Position numbers and translations under genes: made by a program. A model generated the notes under the pieces. The model did no database searches. It had not been told where the DNA came from and saw only the letters and a list, made by a program, of their open reading frames with translations. Below, piece by piece: positions 55,884 through 64,000 of a stretch of DNA of 64,000 nucleotides (positions are counted from its first letter, which is position 1; each line of letters begins with the position of its first letter). Source of the DNA: Candidatus Amarolinea dominans (GTDB lineage Bacteria; Chloroflexota; Anaerolineae; SSC4; Amarolineaceae); NCBI GenBank assembly GCA_016719785.1, contig JADJYJ010000001.1:186001-250000 (forward strand). Reading direction: 5' to 3'.

Positions 55884-57086
55884 TCAAGAAACGCGCCGCG
55901 CCCAGATACGCACGCGCAACTCCTCGCCAATCATCTCAAACTCCGGCTCCCGACCGGCCAACTGGCGAGACAGGCGGACGATCAACCGCGGCACCCCGGT
56001 GCCGATCGCACTCATGTAGCCCAATTGCGTGAGCAGGGTCGCGATCGCCCGGTTGCGCTCGGCATGGACCCCCAACTTGATGTTGTCCAGCGTAACCGAA
56101 TTGGGCAGCCGACCAGGGCTGCGCACTTCGATACGATCGCTGAACAGAAAGACCCGGATTTGCGACCCACTCAGGCTATAATCACGATGGGCGACCGCAT
56201 TGACCACTGCCTCGCCCAACGCCTTGCGATCATACAGCACGATGTCCTCGCGGCCGAAGCCGTGTTCGCGCGCGGGCATCCGAATGTTGCGCTCCAAGAA
56301 GACGCGGGTATCCTCGATGATGTTCGGCAGCCGGCCCATGATCTCGCGCCGATCCAGGATGTCCGCATCCTCATCGCTGCCGGCAAAAGCCACGGCCGAC
56401 AGGCGGCTTTGCGGCAGCCAACGCTGCGGCGTCTGGCCGAAGATCAACAGCGCGGCGATGCTGAGCATCTGCTCGCCGTCGAGGTCGTGCAACAGCCGCA
56501 GGTTGCGCAACAACTGCGGGAGATCCAGGCCGCTCTGCGCCAGTTGTTCCTCCAACGTCAGGCCGAACTGGACGCGGTGATAGGCCTCGAAGGCCGGCAG
56601 GGAAAGCTCGGCCAACGTGGCGCCGAGCACCGGGCTTTCATCGTAGTGCAACTCGCCGGCTGCCTGGGCGATGCGCATTAATTCGCGACCTGTGGCGTCT
56701 TTCTTATCCCGCCCCACGCGCACGTAGAAACGGCCGCCGGCCGTTCGGTAGGGCTTCAGTCGGTTGAGCGCCGGCTTGACGGTCAACGCAAGCACGGTCC
56801 GGCCGGCCAGGACGAGCTGCTCGATGATCGGGCTAACGGGGGGAATGCAACGATCGCGACAGAGGTTGGTCAGGGTCTGAAAGACCACGTCGGGATCAGC
56901 CACGCCCACGATGCTGCCGTCGTCCTCGACGCCAATATAGAGCACGCCACCGTCGCTGTTGGCGAACGCCACGATCTCGCCTGCCACGCTTTCCTGGTTG
57001 TCAATCAGGCGCTTGAATTCCTGCTTCTGGCCCTCGCCCTCTGCGATCATGCGGAGCAGATCAACTTCGTCCAGTATGGTAGTCAT
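55884..57086 (-). CDS. AlbA/Schlafen-domain ATP-binding regulator
   Basis: The 400-aa protein has an N-terminal AlbA_2 domain (EGEGQKQEFKRLIDNQESVA, FANSDGGVLYIGVEDDGSIV) and a C-terminal HATPase_c_4-like region (GEAVVNAVAHRDYSLSGSQI, IEVRSPGRLPNSVT, IGTGVPRLIVRLSRQL). Such proteins act as transcription regulators or parts of defence islands. ATG 57086 has GGAGGTG about 8 bases upstream; the frame to 57464 only reads repeat and leader sequence. It opens an accessory island and is separated from the polysaccharide operon by 209 bases. Confidence 0.88.
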   Translation of the reverse strand: MTTILDEVDLLRMIAEGEGQKQEFKRLIDNQESVAGEIVAFANSDGGVLYIGVEDDGSIVGVADPDVVFQTLTNLCRDRCIPPVSPIIEQLVLAGRTVLALTVKPALNRLKPYRTAGGRFYVRVGRDKKDATGRELMRIAQAAGELHYDESPVLGATLAELSLPAFEAYHRVQFGLTLEEQLAQSGLDLPQLLRNLRLLHDLDGEQMLSIAALLIFGQTPQRWLPQSRLSAVAFAGSDEDADILDRREIMGRLPNIIEDTRVFLERNIRMPAREHGFGREDIVLYDRKALGEAVVNAVAHRDYSLSGSQIRVFLFSDRIEVRSPGRLPNSVTLDNIKLGVHAERNRAIATLLTQLGYMSAIGTGVPRLIVRLSRQLAGREPEFEMIGEELRVRIWARRVS

Positions 57087-57157
57087 TTCATCCACCTCCG
57101 TGGCGCAATCGCACCGTGAGTCCACCCACTGAGACACATCATACACCCGCAGGCCTG

Positions 57158-57235
57158 GCGACTGCAAGTCGCTGCAACGACTGCGAAGCCCACCTGCGTG
57201 GGCTGTGCCCCAGGACTGAAATGCACCCGCCGCGG
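57158..57235. repeat. two-hairpin element in the leader of the AlbA gene
   Basis: GCGACTGCAAGTCGC (57158-57172) and AGCCCACCTGCGTGGGCT (57187-57204) are 14 bases apart, as in the copy at 49237. The end (CCAGGACTGAAATGCACC) also matches that copy. It lies between the AlbA start and the gene ending at 57301. Confidence 0.85.
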
Positions 57236-57300
57236 CCCTGCACCAGCCCGCTTGCGGCCGACCCTGGAACCCCAAGAGCGGTGGCGTGACAGATGCGCGC

Positions 57301-57651
57301 TCAGCGCACGTCCTCGGCCACGTGGCGCATGACCTGGTCGGCCCACTGTTTTGCTTGCACGGCCAGGAGGCTGCGCAGGAGTGGGATCTGCTGCGCTTCG
57401 GGCCAGGCCCGGCGCCAGAGCGCCAGCAGTGCCTGCAGGTCCACCAATTCCGCCGCCAGTTCAATCGGCGCTGCGGCCGCGGTCCATTCGATCAAATACT
57501 GGCTCTCCTCCAGCATGGCAGCGGCCACCGCGCCCCCCGTCTCATGCCGGGCCGAAGACGCCACCCGGCCCAGGTCGGCTGCCAGGCCGGCTAAACGCAA
57601 GGGCAACGCATCGCTGAGGTAGCGCGCCTGAATCCGCTCGCGATTCTTCAC
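57301..57651 (-). CDS. conserved hypothetical protein paired with DUF5674
   Basis: This 116-aa, mainly helical protein begins MKNRERIQARYLSDALPLRL. It continues AGLAADLGRVASSARHE and has LEESQYLIEWTAAAAPIELA and LQALLALWRRAWPEA. From memory, small proteins with the same RYLSDxLPLRLxGLAA and ESxFxIEWTA patterns are common in Chloroflexota and Cyanobacteria and lie next to DUF5674 genes; I know no function. The ATG overlaps the stop of the DUF5674 gene (ATGA), so the two are coupled, which suggests a toxin-antitoxin-like or partner pair. Confidence 0.7.
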   Translation of the reverse strand: MKNRERIQARYLSDALPLRLAGLAADLGRVASSARHETGGAVAAAMLEESQYLIEWTAAAAPIELAAELVDLQALLALWRRAWPEAQQIPLLRSLLAVQAKQWADQVMRHVAEDVR

Positions 57652-57986
57652 TGAACACCTCCCAACAGTTCACGGGTGATCGCTGCGACCTGCTGCCGGA
57701 CATCTTCGTTCTGGATGATAACGCTGCGATTGCCCAGTCGCGGACGGATGTTGATCAACGACTCGAACTCGATGCGCTGCTCGGCCGGATACCAGTTGGC
57801 GCCCCACAGGTCATCCTGTTCGCTGCCTTCTGCCAGCAACAACGCCTCGCAATCGGCATGCATCTCGCCGCCGCCGGCCAACAGTCGTCGCCGAATATCC
57901 ACCACGATCTTGACCAGGATCGGGTAGACCTCCAACATCTCCTGGACCTGGCGCGGCGTCGCTGGGCGGTCAAGCAGGTGGATCAT
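57648..57986 (-). CDS. DUF5674 family protein
   Basis: The 112-aa protein has the DUF5674 pattern: VKIVVDIRRRLLAGGGEMHA, DCEALLLAEGSEQDDLWGAN and IEFESLINIRPRLGNRSVII. These are short proteins found with a small helical partner in many phyla; the function is unknown. It is the upstream gene of a two-gene unit and shares ATGA with the 116-aa partner. Confidence 0.85.
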   Translation of the reverse strand: MIHLLDRPATPRQVQEMLEVYPILVKIVVDIRRRLLAGGGEMHADCEALLLAEGSEQDDLWGANWYPAEQRIEFESLINIRPRLGNRSVIIQNEDVRQQVAAITRELLGGVQ

Positions 57987-58081
57987 CGTTTCATCTATCT
58001 CCTATCTCCATGGCTCCAATCTCACCAGAAGGCTACCTATGGAACGATCACTGTGGCATAAGGAAGTCCCCATGCATAAAG

Positions 58082-58948
58082 TTACGCGTTCAGCAAGGCC
58101 TCGATCACGCGCCGGCGGGGCAGAGCCAGTTGCGGCAGGCGCCGCCGCAGAACCGGTCGCGATCGTGTTGTGATCCGGCGTGCCTCTGGCGGATAATCCC
58201 ACAACAAACCGGCAACGATCTGCTCAGTTTCCTGTGCCGCTGTTTGTTCTTTTTTTTTTATCTCTGCTTCGGTTGCCAGGCGCAGCTGCGTCAAAAACGC
58301 GCCTACGGCCTGGTCGGACAGGGGTTTTGTCAGCAAAGCGCTGCCAGATATTCCTTGCTGGTTGATTGTCAACAGATGTTCGTAGGCAACGGGCACACGT
58401 TTCTGATCGGCCAGGGCGAACAAGGAAGGCAGGTCGTAGTCCTGACAGATATAGTAGAGATCAACGATGTCCTTGATCGCGGCGCGATCCTCAAAGGCCG
58501 TGATCTTATTGGCGCCAATATCTGTCAATGAATTCGTGTAAATGCCCTGCGGCAGTCGGGTCAGTTCTCCGGTTAGGTGCGTGTCGCGTACCATGTCAAC
58601 CTTGAGGCGGATCCCTTGATCGGCAACGAAGAAACGGACAAACCATGCCGACAACTGTTCCACCGCAACCGTCAGTGTGCGCTGCTGCAAACGCGCAATC
58701 AATTCATTGGCGATATACTGCAACTGGGATCCTTGTGTGAAGAAATCCAGATCTTCTGACAGCCGATGATCGAAGTGGAAACGCGCCAGGGCAGTACCGC
58801 CTGTCAGGTAGATCGTGTCTTGGAAGATGGAGGCCACTTCAAAGACGATGTCCTGCAAGGGGTAGAGTTGGTGATGATAAGCGGCAATTTCTTCAGGTGT
58901 TGCCTGGCGGCAGAACTGGTTGATCATGGTAAGGTTTTGCTGCCCCAA
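58082..58948 (-). CDS. AbiEii/AbiGii-type nucleotidyltransferase (toxin-like), partner absent
   Basis: The 288-aa protein shows IYLTGGTALARFHFDHRLSE, then DLDFFTQG (acidic pair) and ANKITAFEDRAAIKDIVDLY, the AbiEii core motifs. AbiEii proteins transfer a nucleotide to tRNA or other targets and are kept in check by AbiEi. No AbiEi-like gene adjoins it, so it may be an orphan or use another antitoxin. It has its own strong promoter (58987-59014). Start: ATG 58948, or Met8 (58927). Its C-terminus is basic (RSRPVLRRRLPQLALPRRRV). Confidence 0.85.
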   Translation of the reverse strand: MGQQNLTMINQFCRQATPEEIAAYHHQLYPLQDIVFEVASIFQDTIYLTGGTALARFHFDHRLSEDLDFFTQGSQLQYIANELIARLQQRTLTVAVEQLSAWFVRFFVADQGIRLKVDMVRDTHLTGELTRLPQGIYTNSLTDIGANKITAFEDRAAIKDIVDLYYICQDYDLPSLFALADQKRVPVAYEHLLTINQQGISGSALLTKPLSDQAVGAFLTQLRLATEAEIKKKEQTAAQETEQIVAGLLWDYPPEARRITTRSRPVLRRRLPQLALPRRRVIEALLNA

Positions 58949-58986
58949 CGAAGAGTGAACTGGTTCCTCATTACATTCTTCCTCGT

Positions 58987-59014
58987 ATTATACTCGCTGG
59001 CCACAACCGGTCAA
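58987..59014 (-). promoter_or_regulatory. promoter of the AbiEii-like gene
   Basis: On the minus strand TTGACC (59009-59014), 16-nt spacer, perfect TATAAT (58987-58992). The -35 side reads TTGACCGG, as in the AbrB promoter at 61073-61100. Confidence 0.75.
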
Positions 59015-59268
59015 TCTTGGGCAACCAAGTGTTACCACGACGCTGGGACATCACCGGATCCCTGTGGATACAAGCCCCGACCGGCAAGTCCCTCCACTGT
59101 AGCAGAGCCTCAATCTTGCGGTGGATGCCACCCTGCACGTGCCCAATGACGCCGCGTCTCCACAGCGAAGGGATTGTTCAAGTTCAGAGCCGCTACGGTG
59201 ACGCGACCACAAGCCGCGCGCTTCGATTCGCAATTGCGTCCGCATGGCGCCGGAAATGAAGCCGGGAG
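59015..59268. other. intergenic, no gene seen
   Basis: A stretch between the AbiEii promoter and the stop of the RHH-like gene. I see no coding frame with a start and binding site. It has no clear repeats. Confidence 0.5.
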
Positions 59269-59649
59269 TCATGCGTTACGCTGCGCCCGTAGGCCGCGCC
59301 GCACGGCTTCCGCCAGGGCTTCGGCTTTACGCAATTGTCCTGCCTCGTAGACGCGCATCAAGGCCCATAACTCAGGTTTTTCATCTACCGTCAACTGGCC
59401 GCTTTGCTGGCGGTCCAGGAGTTCGCTCAGCCGTTCGCTCTGCCTGAGCGACATTTGCGCGTCGCATTGGCTGAGGACGCGCTGATCGGACCAGTGTTCG
59501 ATGGCATCCTCTTTGACGTCCCACGCATCCAGGGCCGAAGAAAGAACGTCGGTTAGTACCGCGCGAACCGGACGCTTGACGCCCGCCGCCAAACGGGTCG
59601 CCGAACGATAAAGCCGGTCAGAAAGTCGTAAAGTCACCTGTGTTTGCAT
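59269..59649 (-). CDS. small ribbon-helix-helix-like protein (possible antitoxin)
   Basis: The 126-aa protein starts MQTQVTLRLSDRLYRSATRL, a beta strand plus helix as in ribbon-helix-helix DNA-binding proteins. The C-terminal half has LSELLDRQQSGQLTVDEKPE and LWALMRVYEAGQLRKAEALA, a pattern I associate with Chloroflexota/Cyanobacteria proteins placed next to other toxin-like genes. GGAG is 6 bases before ATG 59649, and a promoter (59687-59715) is upstream, which shows that the long frame back to 60639 through the repeat array is not its true extent. Function not established; a downstream partner in the same transcript is not present. Confidence 0.75.
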   Translation of the reverse strand: MQTQVTLRLSDRLYRSATRLAAGVKRPVRAVLTDVLSSALDAWDVKEDAIEHWSDQRVLSQCDAQMSLRQSERLSELLDRQQSGQLTVDEKPELWALMRVYEAGQLRKAEALAEAVRRGLRAQRNA

Positions 59650-59686
59650 CTGAGTCTCCACCACAACGATCATTCTGATGGGAGGA

Positions 59687-59715
59687 AGTATAGCACAGCC
59701 GAGAGGCCTTGCCAA
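59687..59715 (-). promoter_or_regulatory. promoter of the RHH-like gene
   Basis: On the minus strand TTGGCA (59710-59715), 17-nt spacer, TATACT (59687-59692). It lies right at the edge of the heptanucleotide array. Confidence 0.65.
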
Positions 59716-59741
59716 GCGATTTGCGGGCGGCAGAGGGCAGA

Positions 59742-60328
<587 letters not shown>

Positions 60329-60330
60329 GG

Positions 60331-60639
60331 GCGGAGCGTAGGGGGGAGGTTGGTTGAGTGAGGGGAAGAAGTGTTCTGCTCACGATACCCACACGACCAA
60401 ACCTTGACTACCAAGAGGCGTTCCAACGTTGCATTCTCGAACCAAAGAGCATGGTAGCCCATGCTCTCCAGGCCGGTGATCGCGCTTTCTGGATTTGTGC
60501 CCAGGCCGCGTACTGTGCCCAAAGCCTGCACCAATTCCTGCTCATCGTGCTTGCGACCTCGATAGGCAAGCACCATGCGCACACAGGCTGGCAAACACGC
60601 ATCGGGGGACTTCTGTCTGCAATGAGGAACGTTGAGCAC
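60331..60639 (-). pseudogene. C39-like peptidase, truncated by the repeat array
   Basis: From ATG 60639, about 95 residues match the start of small C39-like cysteine peptidases: MLNVPHCRQKSPDACLPACV with the Cys of the active site, then RMVLAYRGRKHDEQELVQAL and ESAITGLESMGYHALWFENA. The second half of such proteins, which carries the His and Asp, is missing; the frame enters the heptamer array near 60328. The start is 5 bases after the stop of the AbrB-like gene, so they form one operon, a common pair in Chloroflexota. The product may be inactive. Confidence 0.7.
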
Positions 60640-60644
60640 GAGTT

Positions 60645-61022
60645 CTATTGATCTCCCATGACCTCAACCGCGCGACGACGCATGGTCTCCAGCGGAGTCG
60701 AAGGCTTCTCAAGGAAATCGCCAGCCAAATCGTAGATCAGTTCGCCGATCGGCCTCAAACTGTCCGACGCGAAAACGGTCACTCGCCATGCGTCTTCACG
60801 TTGTCGCGCTTCAATGGTCACCGCATCGCCCAGATGGCGCAGCAGATGGCGCAGTGCTCTGCTCTCTATCTTCGCACGATGAGCCAGGGCCGGCAGAACA
60901 CGAATACCTTCAACCCCCAATTCCAACACAACTTGAGCCCCTGGCTGCAACCCATAGCGTTGCATCAAGGGGAGAGGAATCTGCAATCCATCACCACTGA
61001 TCGTCTGATGAGCTCGCTCCAT
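60645..61022 (-). CDS. AbrB/MazE/SpoVT family DNA-binding protein
   Basis: The 125-aa protein has a SpoVT-AbrB domain: ISGDGLQIPLPLMQRYGLQP, then GAQVVLELGVEGIRVLP. The rest is helical, with SDSLRPIGELIYDLAGDFLE near the end. Start is ATG 61022, where GGAGGTG is 5 bases upstream; the frame to 61064 lacks this. A perfect TATAAT promoter lies at 61073. It precedes the C39-like gene, so it is a likely antitoxin or repressor of that unit (inference). Confidence 0.85.
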   Translation of the reverse strand: MERAHQTISGDGLQIPLPLMQRYGLQPGAQVVLELGVEGIRVLPALAHRAKIESRALRHLLRHLGDAVTIEARQREDAWRVTVFASDSLRPIGELIYDLAGDFLEKPSTPLETMRRRAVEVMGDQ

Positions 61023-61072
61023 TGGACCACCTCCATCAATTGCTACGCACTCGATTCGTTCCATCTCACCCC

Positions 61073-61100
61073 ATTATACCCACTTCGCCCAGCCGGTCAA
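61073..61100 (-). promoter_or_regulatory. promoter of the AbrB-C39 operon
   Basis: On the minus strand TTGACC (61095-61100), 16-nt spacer, TATAAT (61073-61078), about 50 bases before the start at 61022. Confidence 0.75.
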
Positions 61101-61253
61101 TCGCACCAGGCCAACCATGGATCCGATTTCCTCAGCGACCGGATCACTGCTGCCACACGCATCAGATCGGCCGCGGTCAGCCTCGACCCCGACGGCAGAC
61201 ACAGCCCATCCCGGAACAACGCCTCGGCCCCCCCAACCCCCCAATCCTGGGGG

Positions 61254-61449
61254 GGAGGAAGAGCGAGTCCCCCCCGATTTCGGGGGGAGGAGGAGCGAGT
61301 CCCTCCCGATTTCGGGGAGAGGAAGAGCGAGTCCCCCCCGATTTCGGGGAGAGGAAGAGCGAGTCCCTCCCGATTTCGGGGAGAGGAAGAGCGAGTCCCT
61401 CCCGATTTCGGGGAGAGGAAGAGCGAGTCCCCCCCGATTTCGGGGGTTA
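61254..61449. repeat. 32-bp tandem repeat, about six copies
   Basis: Unit: GAGGAAGAGCGAGTCCCTCC followed by CGATTTCGGGGA. Each has the palindrome CCCCGATTTCGGGG. Copies differ by C or T in the CCCTCCC tract and by A/G changes in the first unit. No spacers lie between the copies, so it is not a CRISPR array. Confidence 0.92.
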
Positions 61450-61464
61450 GGGGGGCGGGTAGGT

Positions 61465-62643
61465 TCATAACCTTCCTCTCATCGCGTTGAAGGTGTGCCG
61501 TGCCCGCACACGGAGTCCGCCGGTTCCGTAGCGCGCTGCCAGCCATGCCTCTTCGGGCCAGACTGCCCGGCCCAGCAGCCGGCCCGCATCGAGCGGGCGG
61601 TCCACCATGGCCAACAGGAACAGAAACCGGAGGGGGCCGGTGGTGATGTTGCGGCGCTGAAGCAGCGTGCCCGGGTTGACGAACAGGTGCAGCACCCAGC
61701 GGCGCAGCGGGGATGGGGCCAGACGGGCAAGCGCAGGTCGCGCCTCGCTCAACCCCACGATGGACAGGGCCAGGTCCAGGGCCAGCCAGGTGGGAGTAGC
61801 CACGCGCCAGGCTCGCGCCCGTTCAGCCGCGAGAACCCAGTCAACCGGCTGCTGCCGCGCCAGCAGGGCAATGTCCACCAGGCCGCGCACCCAGGGGTAG
61901 GAGAACTGATGGTTGACGGCCAGGTGCAGGGCCAACTGCAAGAGGGCGTCCTCAGGCGAGAGCATCTTCGCCGGCTGGCCGGCAATTACAACCGGCGCCA
62001 GGCGTTCGCACGTTTCGCTCGACCTGGCGCGGGTGGTGCGATGCAGCCACTGGCCGGCAAAAACCCCTCGATGCAGTTCGATCAGCCCGGTATCCGGCGT
62101 GGGGCCGTAGAACTTGAACTCGCCCTCATGCAGCGCCTGCAGGGCCGCGGGACGAGCAGGCTTGACGCGTTGAACATAGCCGATCTGCGCCAGGACATGG
62201 ACAGCGACCTCGATCTCTGCATCCGAAAGCCACAGGTCCAGGTCGCTCATCGGCCGGCAGGCGTAGTTGGGGTAGACCGTGTGGGCCAGGACTGCACCCT
62301 TGAAAAGCACCGGCACGACGCCATGCGCGGCCAGGGCCTGAAGCACGGTGGTCAACTCACGGGCGCGCAGCGCCGCACGCGACGCAGCGAGGTAATAGGC
62401 GTGCTGCAACTGGGCCAGGACGGCGGACGAGACGGCCGCCTGGAGCTGATCCTGGCGCAGGCGGTAGAAAACGAAGGGCGCCATTCCCTGACCGTGCAGC
62501 CAGGCCGCCAGGGCCGCGTCCAACCGGTTGGCCGCCAGCCATTCGCCCAGGGCCTGTGGACGTGAGGAAACCAATGCCTGCACGAACGAGACGATTGCCT
62601 GGGGCGCTGCCGCCGATCCGGTATGTTGTGCGATGTGCGTCAT
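61465..62643 (-). CDS. nucleotidyltransferase family protein (NTP_transf_5-like)
   Basis: The roughly 392-aa protein has a helical start (MTHIAQHTGSAAAPQAIVSF), the core HGVVPVLFKGAVLAHTVYPN and RPMSDLDLWLSDAEIEVAVH with DLD, IELHRGVFAGQWL, and a helical C-terminus (RGLVDIALLARQQPVDWVLA). Same family as 44695-45933. The start is uncertain: ATG 62643 or GTG 62667, and neither has a strong binding site. It sits alone between the 32-bp tandem array and a repeat-rich gap, away from the HprK-PqqD operon but probably in the same functional set. Confidence 0.78.
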   Translation of the reverse strand: MTHIAQHTGSAAAPQAIVSFVQALVSSRPQALGEWLAANRLDAALAAWLHGQGMAPFVFYRLRQDQLQAAVSSAVLAQLQHAYYLAASRAALRARELTTVLQALAAHGVVPVLFKGAVLAHTVYPNYACRPMSDLDLWLSDAEIEVAVHVLAQIGYVQRVKPARPAALQALHEGEFKFYGPTPDTGLIELHRGVFAGQWLHRTTRARSSETCERLAPVVIAGQPAKMLSPEDALLQLALHLAVNHQFSYPWVRGLVDIALLARQQPVDWVLAAERARAWRVATPTWLALDLALSIVGLSEARPALARLAPSPLRRWVLHLFVNPGTLLQRRNITTGPLRFLFLLAMVDRPLDAGRLLGRAVWPEEAWLAARYGTGGLRVRARHTFNAMRGRL

Positions 62644-62667
62644 GCTTGCCAATGATTCAATGTTCAC

Positions 62668-63095
62668 CTGCCCAGGCCGCGCATCGCCGGGTATTCAGCG
62701 ACGTGGGCGCGGCGCAACAGCAAACGTAACTGCGTTTTTACCGCAAAGATCGCAGAGAGCGCAGAGGAATCGCGCCTGGCAGTGTGGCCGCGCGCCTTAC
62801 GATTAGATGTGCGGGTGTAGGGGAAGGGGGGAGGTTGGTTGAGGGGGGGGGCGTGGAGCGAGGGGGAGGGTGGGTCAAGGGTCAGGTCGGGGGGTGGGTT
62901 GAATGGAGCGACCGCACCCAGCACCAGCGCGATGACGATCCAGAGGCCGCCAGCGCCTGCCCTGCGGCGATGCCGTCAATGCCGTCTATAAAGTTGTAGG
63001 CGTAGTATCAGTAGTCCGCATCACCGCTTTGTGCTACAATCAGCAGTAGGCCACAATTGGCCTGGCATCACTTTCGACGTGCCCAACCATGACGG
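62668..63095. other. intergenic region, G/A-rich repeat, no gene
   Basis: About 428 bases without a supported gene. It has ACCGCAAAGATCGCAGAGAG near 62739, as found in other repeat gaps, and GGGGGGAGGTTGGTTGAG at about 62826, nearly the same as the stretch at 60341-60358. The 86-aa frame on the minus strand is built of these repeats. Confidence 0.6.
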
Positions 63096-63398
63096 CGCCG
63101 ATTCGACTTTCGCCGCGTCATAGATCCTGGTGACAAACAGTATACTCGTGATGTCTATCACGAGCCTTTGGCCGAAGAATTCGGCCGTAAAGAGATGAAT
63201 GCCTTCATTGCGTATTTCTATGGTTTCCTGAAGGGTTATTTCAGTGTGGCAGGGAAGGAGCAGACCCAGTTTTTCTATCGGTCCATCGAGGCTTGTTGGG
63301 CCGTATATGGGTGCAGAGACGGTCAATTCTTTGAACGAGCCTACGAAGATGAAGAAGAATACCGGAAGGCAATTAAGGAACTGCAACAACACGAGTAA
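63096..63398 (+). pseudogene. gene fragment, unknown family
   Basis: The frame is open from the stop at about 63092 to 63398 and reads like protein: RFDFRRVIDPGDKQYTRDV, then YGFLKGYFSVAGKEQTQFFY, GCRDGQFFERAYEDEEEYRK and a charged end. The first ATG is at 63195 (67 aa) or a TTG at 63168 (76 aa). Protein-like sequence upstream of either start suggests a lost N-terminus. I do not recognise the family. It points toward, but ends 140 bases before, the TumE-like gene on the other strand. Confidence 0.35.
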
Positions 63399-63538
63399 TC
63401 GCCCTGTAGTTTTGACCAGGCGAGGGCTACAATTCGCGCAAAATTGTGCTGAGTATAGCACAGAACCGCTCCCGCTCCCGCTCCCGACCCCCACCAACAA
63501 CAGCAATTCCAAGTGGGGCAGGCAAAGGTAGCAGCGAG

Positions 63539-63931
63539 TTATGGTTGTGTGGATACCTCTTCCGTGATGACATCCACCACATCCACAATACCCAGGGGAC
63601 GTCCTGGTTCGACATGTGTTTCTCCACCGATGTGGATGTGATGAGGATGGTTCGGAAGATCTGGATAGTGCCTGGCGTTGTCCCATCGCTTACGTAGGAT
63701 CTGTTGGGACGAATCCATCCATTGGTGACGATACTCTACGAGCCTTGCTTGGCCGCCAACGATGGTGAAGAACTCCGATACCTCAACAAAGTCGCCGTTG
63801 GTCAAAACAAGCCGGGCACGAAAGAAGCCTCGATCTTGTAGGGCATATTCTTGAACTACTGTAATCTGAGCGATTGTGGTCGCGCCTGCCAACTTGGACT
63901 TGATTTTTTCCAAGTGAGACTGCGCGTTCAT
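63539..63931 (-). CDS. TumE-like (DUF6516) toxin-family protein
   Basis: The 130-aa protein matches the small TumE/DUF6516 group: a helical start (HLEKIKSKLAGATTIAQI), FFRARLVLTNGDFVEVSEFF, YRHQWMDSSQQILRKRWDNA and HYPDLPNHPHHIHIGGETHV with the His/Pro-rich motif. The family is predicted as a toxin paired with an HTH antitoxin (TumA). Its ATG overlaps the stop of an upstream gene (ATGA), so it is the second gene of a pair cut by the window edge. Mode of action is not established. Confidence 0.8.
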   Translation of the reverse strand: MNAQSHLEKIKSKLAGATTIAQITVVQEYALQDRGFFRARLVLTNGDFVEVSEFFTIVGGQARLVEYRHQWMDSSQQILRKRWDNARHYPDLPNHPHHIHIGGETHVEPGRPLGIVDVVDVITEEVSTQP

Positions 63932-64000
63932 CCGCTGGCCTCACTGCCTAGCGTCGCCAGCTGCTCTTCAACTGACTGCCACATCTGGTAGAAGGCACTC
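63928..64000 (-). CDS. partial gene, 3' end of a coding sequence upstream of the TumE-like gene
   Basis: The last 24 codons run in from the right edge and end at 63928-63930, overlapping the next ATG by 4 bases. The residues end SAFYQMWQSVEEQLATLGSE then ASG. The position fits the antitoxin partner, but the piece is too short to classify. Confidence 0.5.
   Translation of the reverse strand, partial: SAFYQMWQSVEEQLATLGSEASG

Noticed and set aside
57087..57464. 126-residue N-terminal extension of the AlbA gene
   Set aside because: It reads the antisense of the 57301 gene and a two-hairpin element; GGAGGTG precedes ATG 57086.
61254..61449. CRISPR array
   Set aside because: Units of 32 bp follow each other with no spacers and no cas genes are near.
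62664..62924. 86-aa minus-strand gene
   Set aside because: Translation of G/A-rich repeat sequence with Pro runs; no start signal.

Overview
The window is GC-rich bacterial chromosome. I infer a Chloroflexota (Anaerolineae/Caldilineae-like) organism from the three surface proteins with a hydrophobic, Arg-rich C-terminus, the dockerin-tailed secreted proteins, the AbrB-C39 peptidase pair and the dense dispersed palindromic repeats. No 16S comparison was run, so the phylum is a judgement.

Layout. 1-3.1 kb: rRNA operon on the minus strand (16S, tRNA-Ile, start of 23S) with two good sigma70-type promoters. 3.9-6.8 kb: dnaX-ybaB-recR reading into it. 7.0-15.9 kb, plus strand: rsmG, a TetR regulator with an operator, a rifampin-phosphotransferase-like enzyme, a promoter-to-terminator unit with a 35-aa ORF, an HNH nuclease, a PQQ-type sugar dehydrogenase with dockerin, SURF1 and hutI. 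16.0-19.5 kb: an ABC-2 transporter and an MscS channel. 19.5-23.5 kb, minus: response regulator, histidine kinase, ABC permease and ABC ATPase as one operon. 23.9-29.4 kb: a secreted esterase lipoprotein, then gatC-gatA-NDP-sugar nucleotidyltransferase-aminotransferase.

29.7-55.7 kb is a cell-surface island on the minus strand. It has three related surface proteins (the upstream one frameshifted), a frameshifted membrane glycosyltransferase and a C25 (gingipain-type) protease. It also has a PqqD-HprK-like kinase pair followed by an unannotated 52-aa ORF with a strong ribosome binding site, two nucleotidyltransferases (one at 61.5 kb), and an exopolysaccharide locus (CapD-type dehydratase, two Wzc-like tyrosine kinases, O-antigen ligase/polymerase, GT39-type transferase). 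The PqqD-kinase-small-peptide operon is the best candidate for an undescribed system: a peptide that may be bound by PqqD, phosphorylated by the kinase and linked to surface or polysaccharide assembly.

55.9-64 kb is an accessory island: an AlbA/Schlafen-type regulator, a DUF5674 pair, an AbiEii-like nucleotidyltransferase without its partner, a ribbon-helix-helix-like protein, an AbrB-C39 pair broken by a heptanucleotide array, and a TumE-like toxin at the right edge.

Repeats run through everything. At least three multi-hairpin element families enter reading frames, one as an in-frame tandem of 41 codons. There are also a (GAYCGGA)n array of about 84 units, a 32-bp tandem array, and CACGAA-type hairpins after genes.
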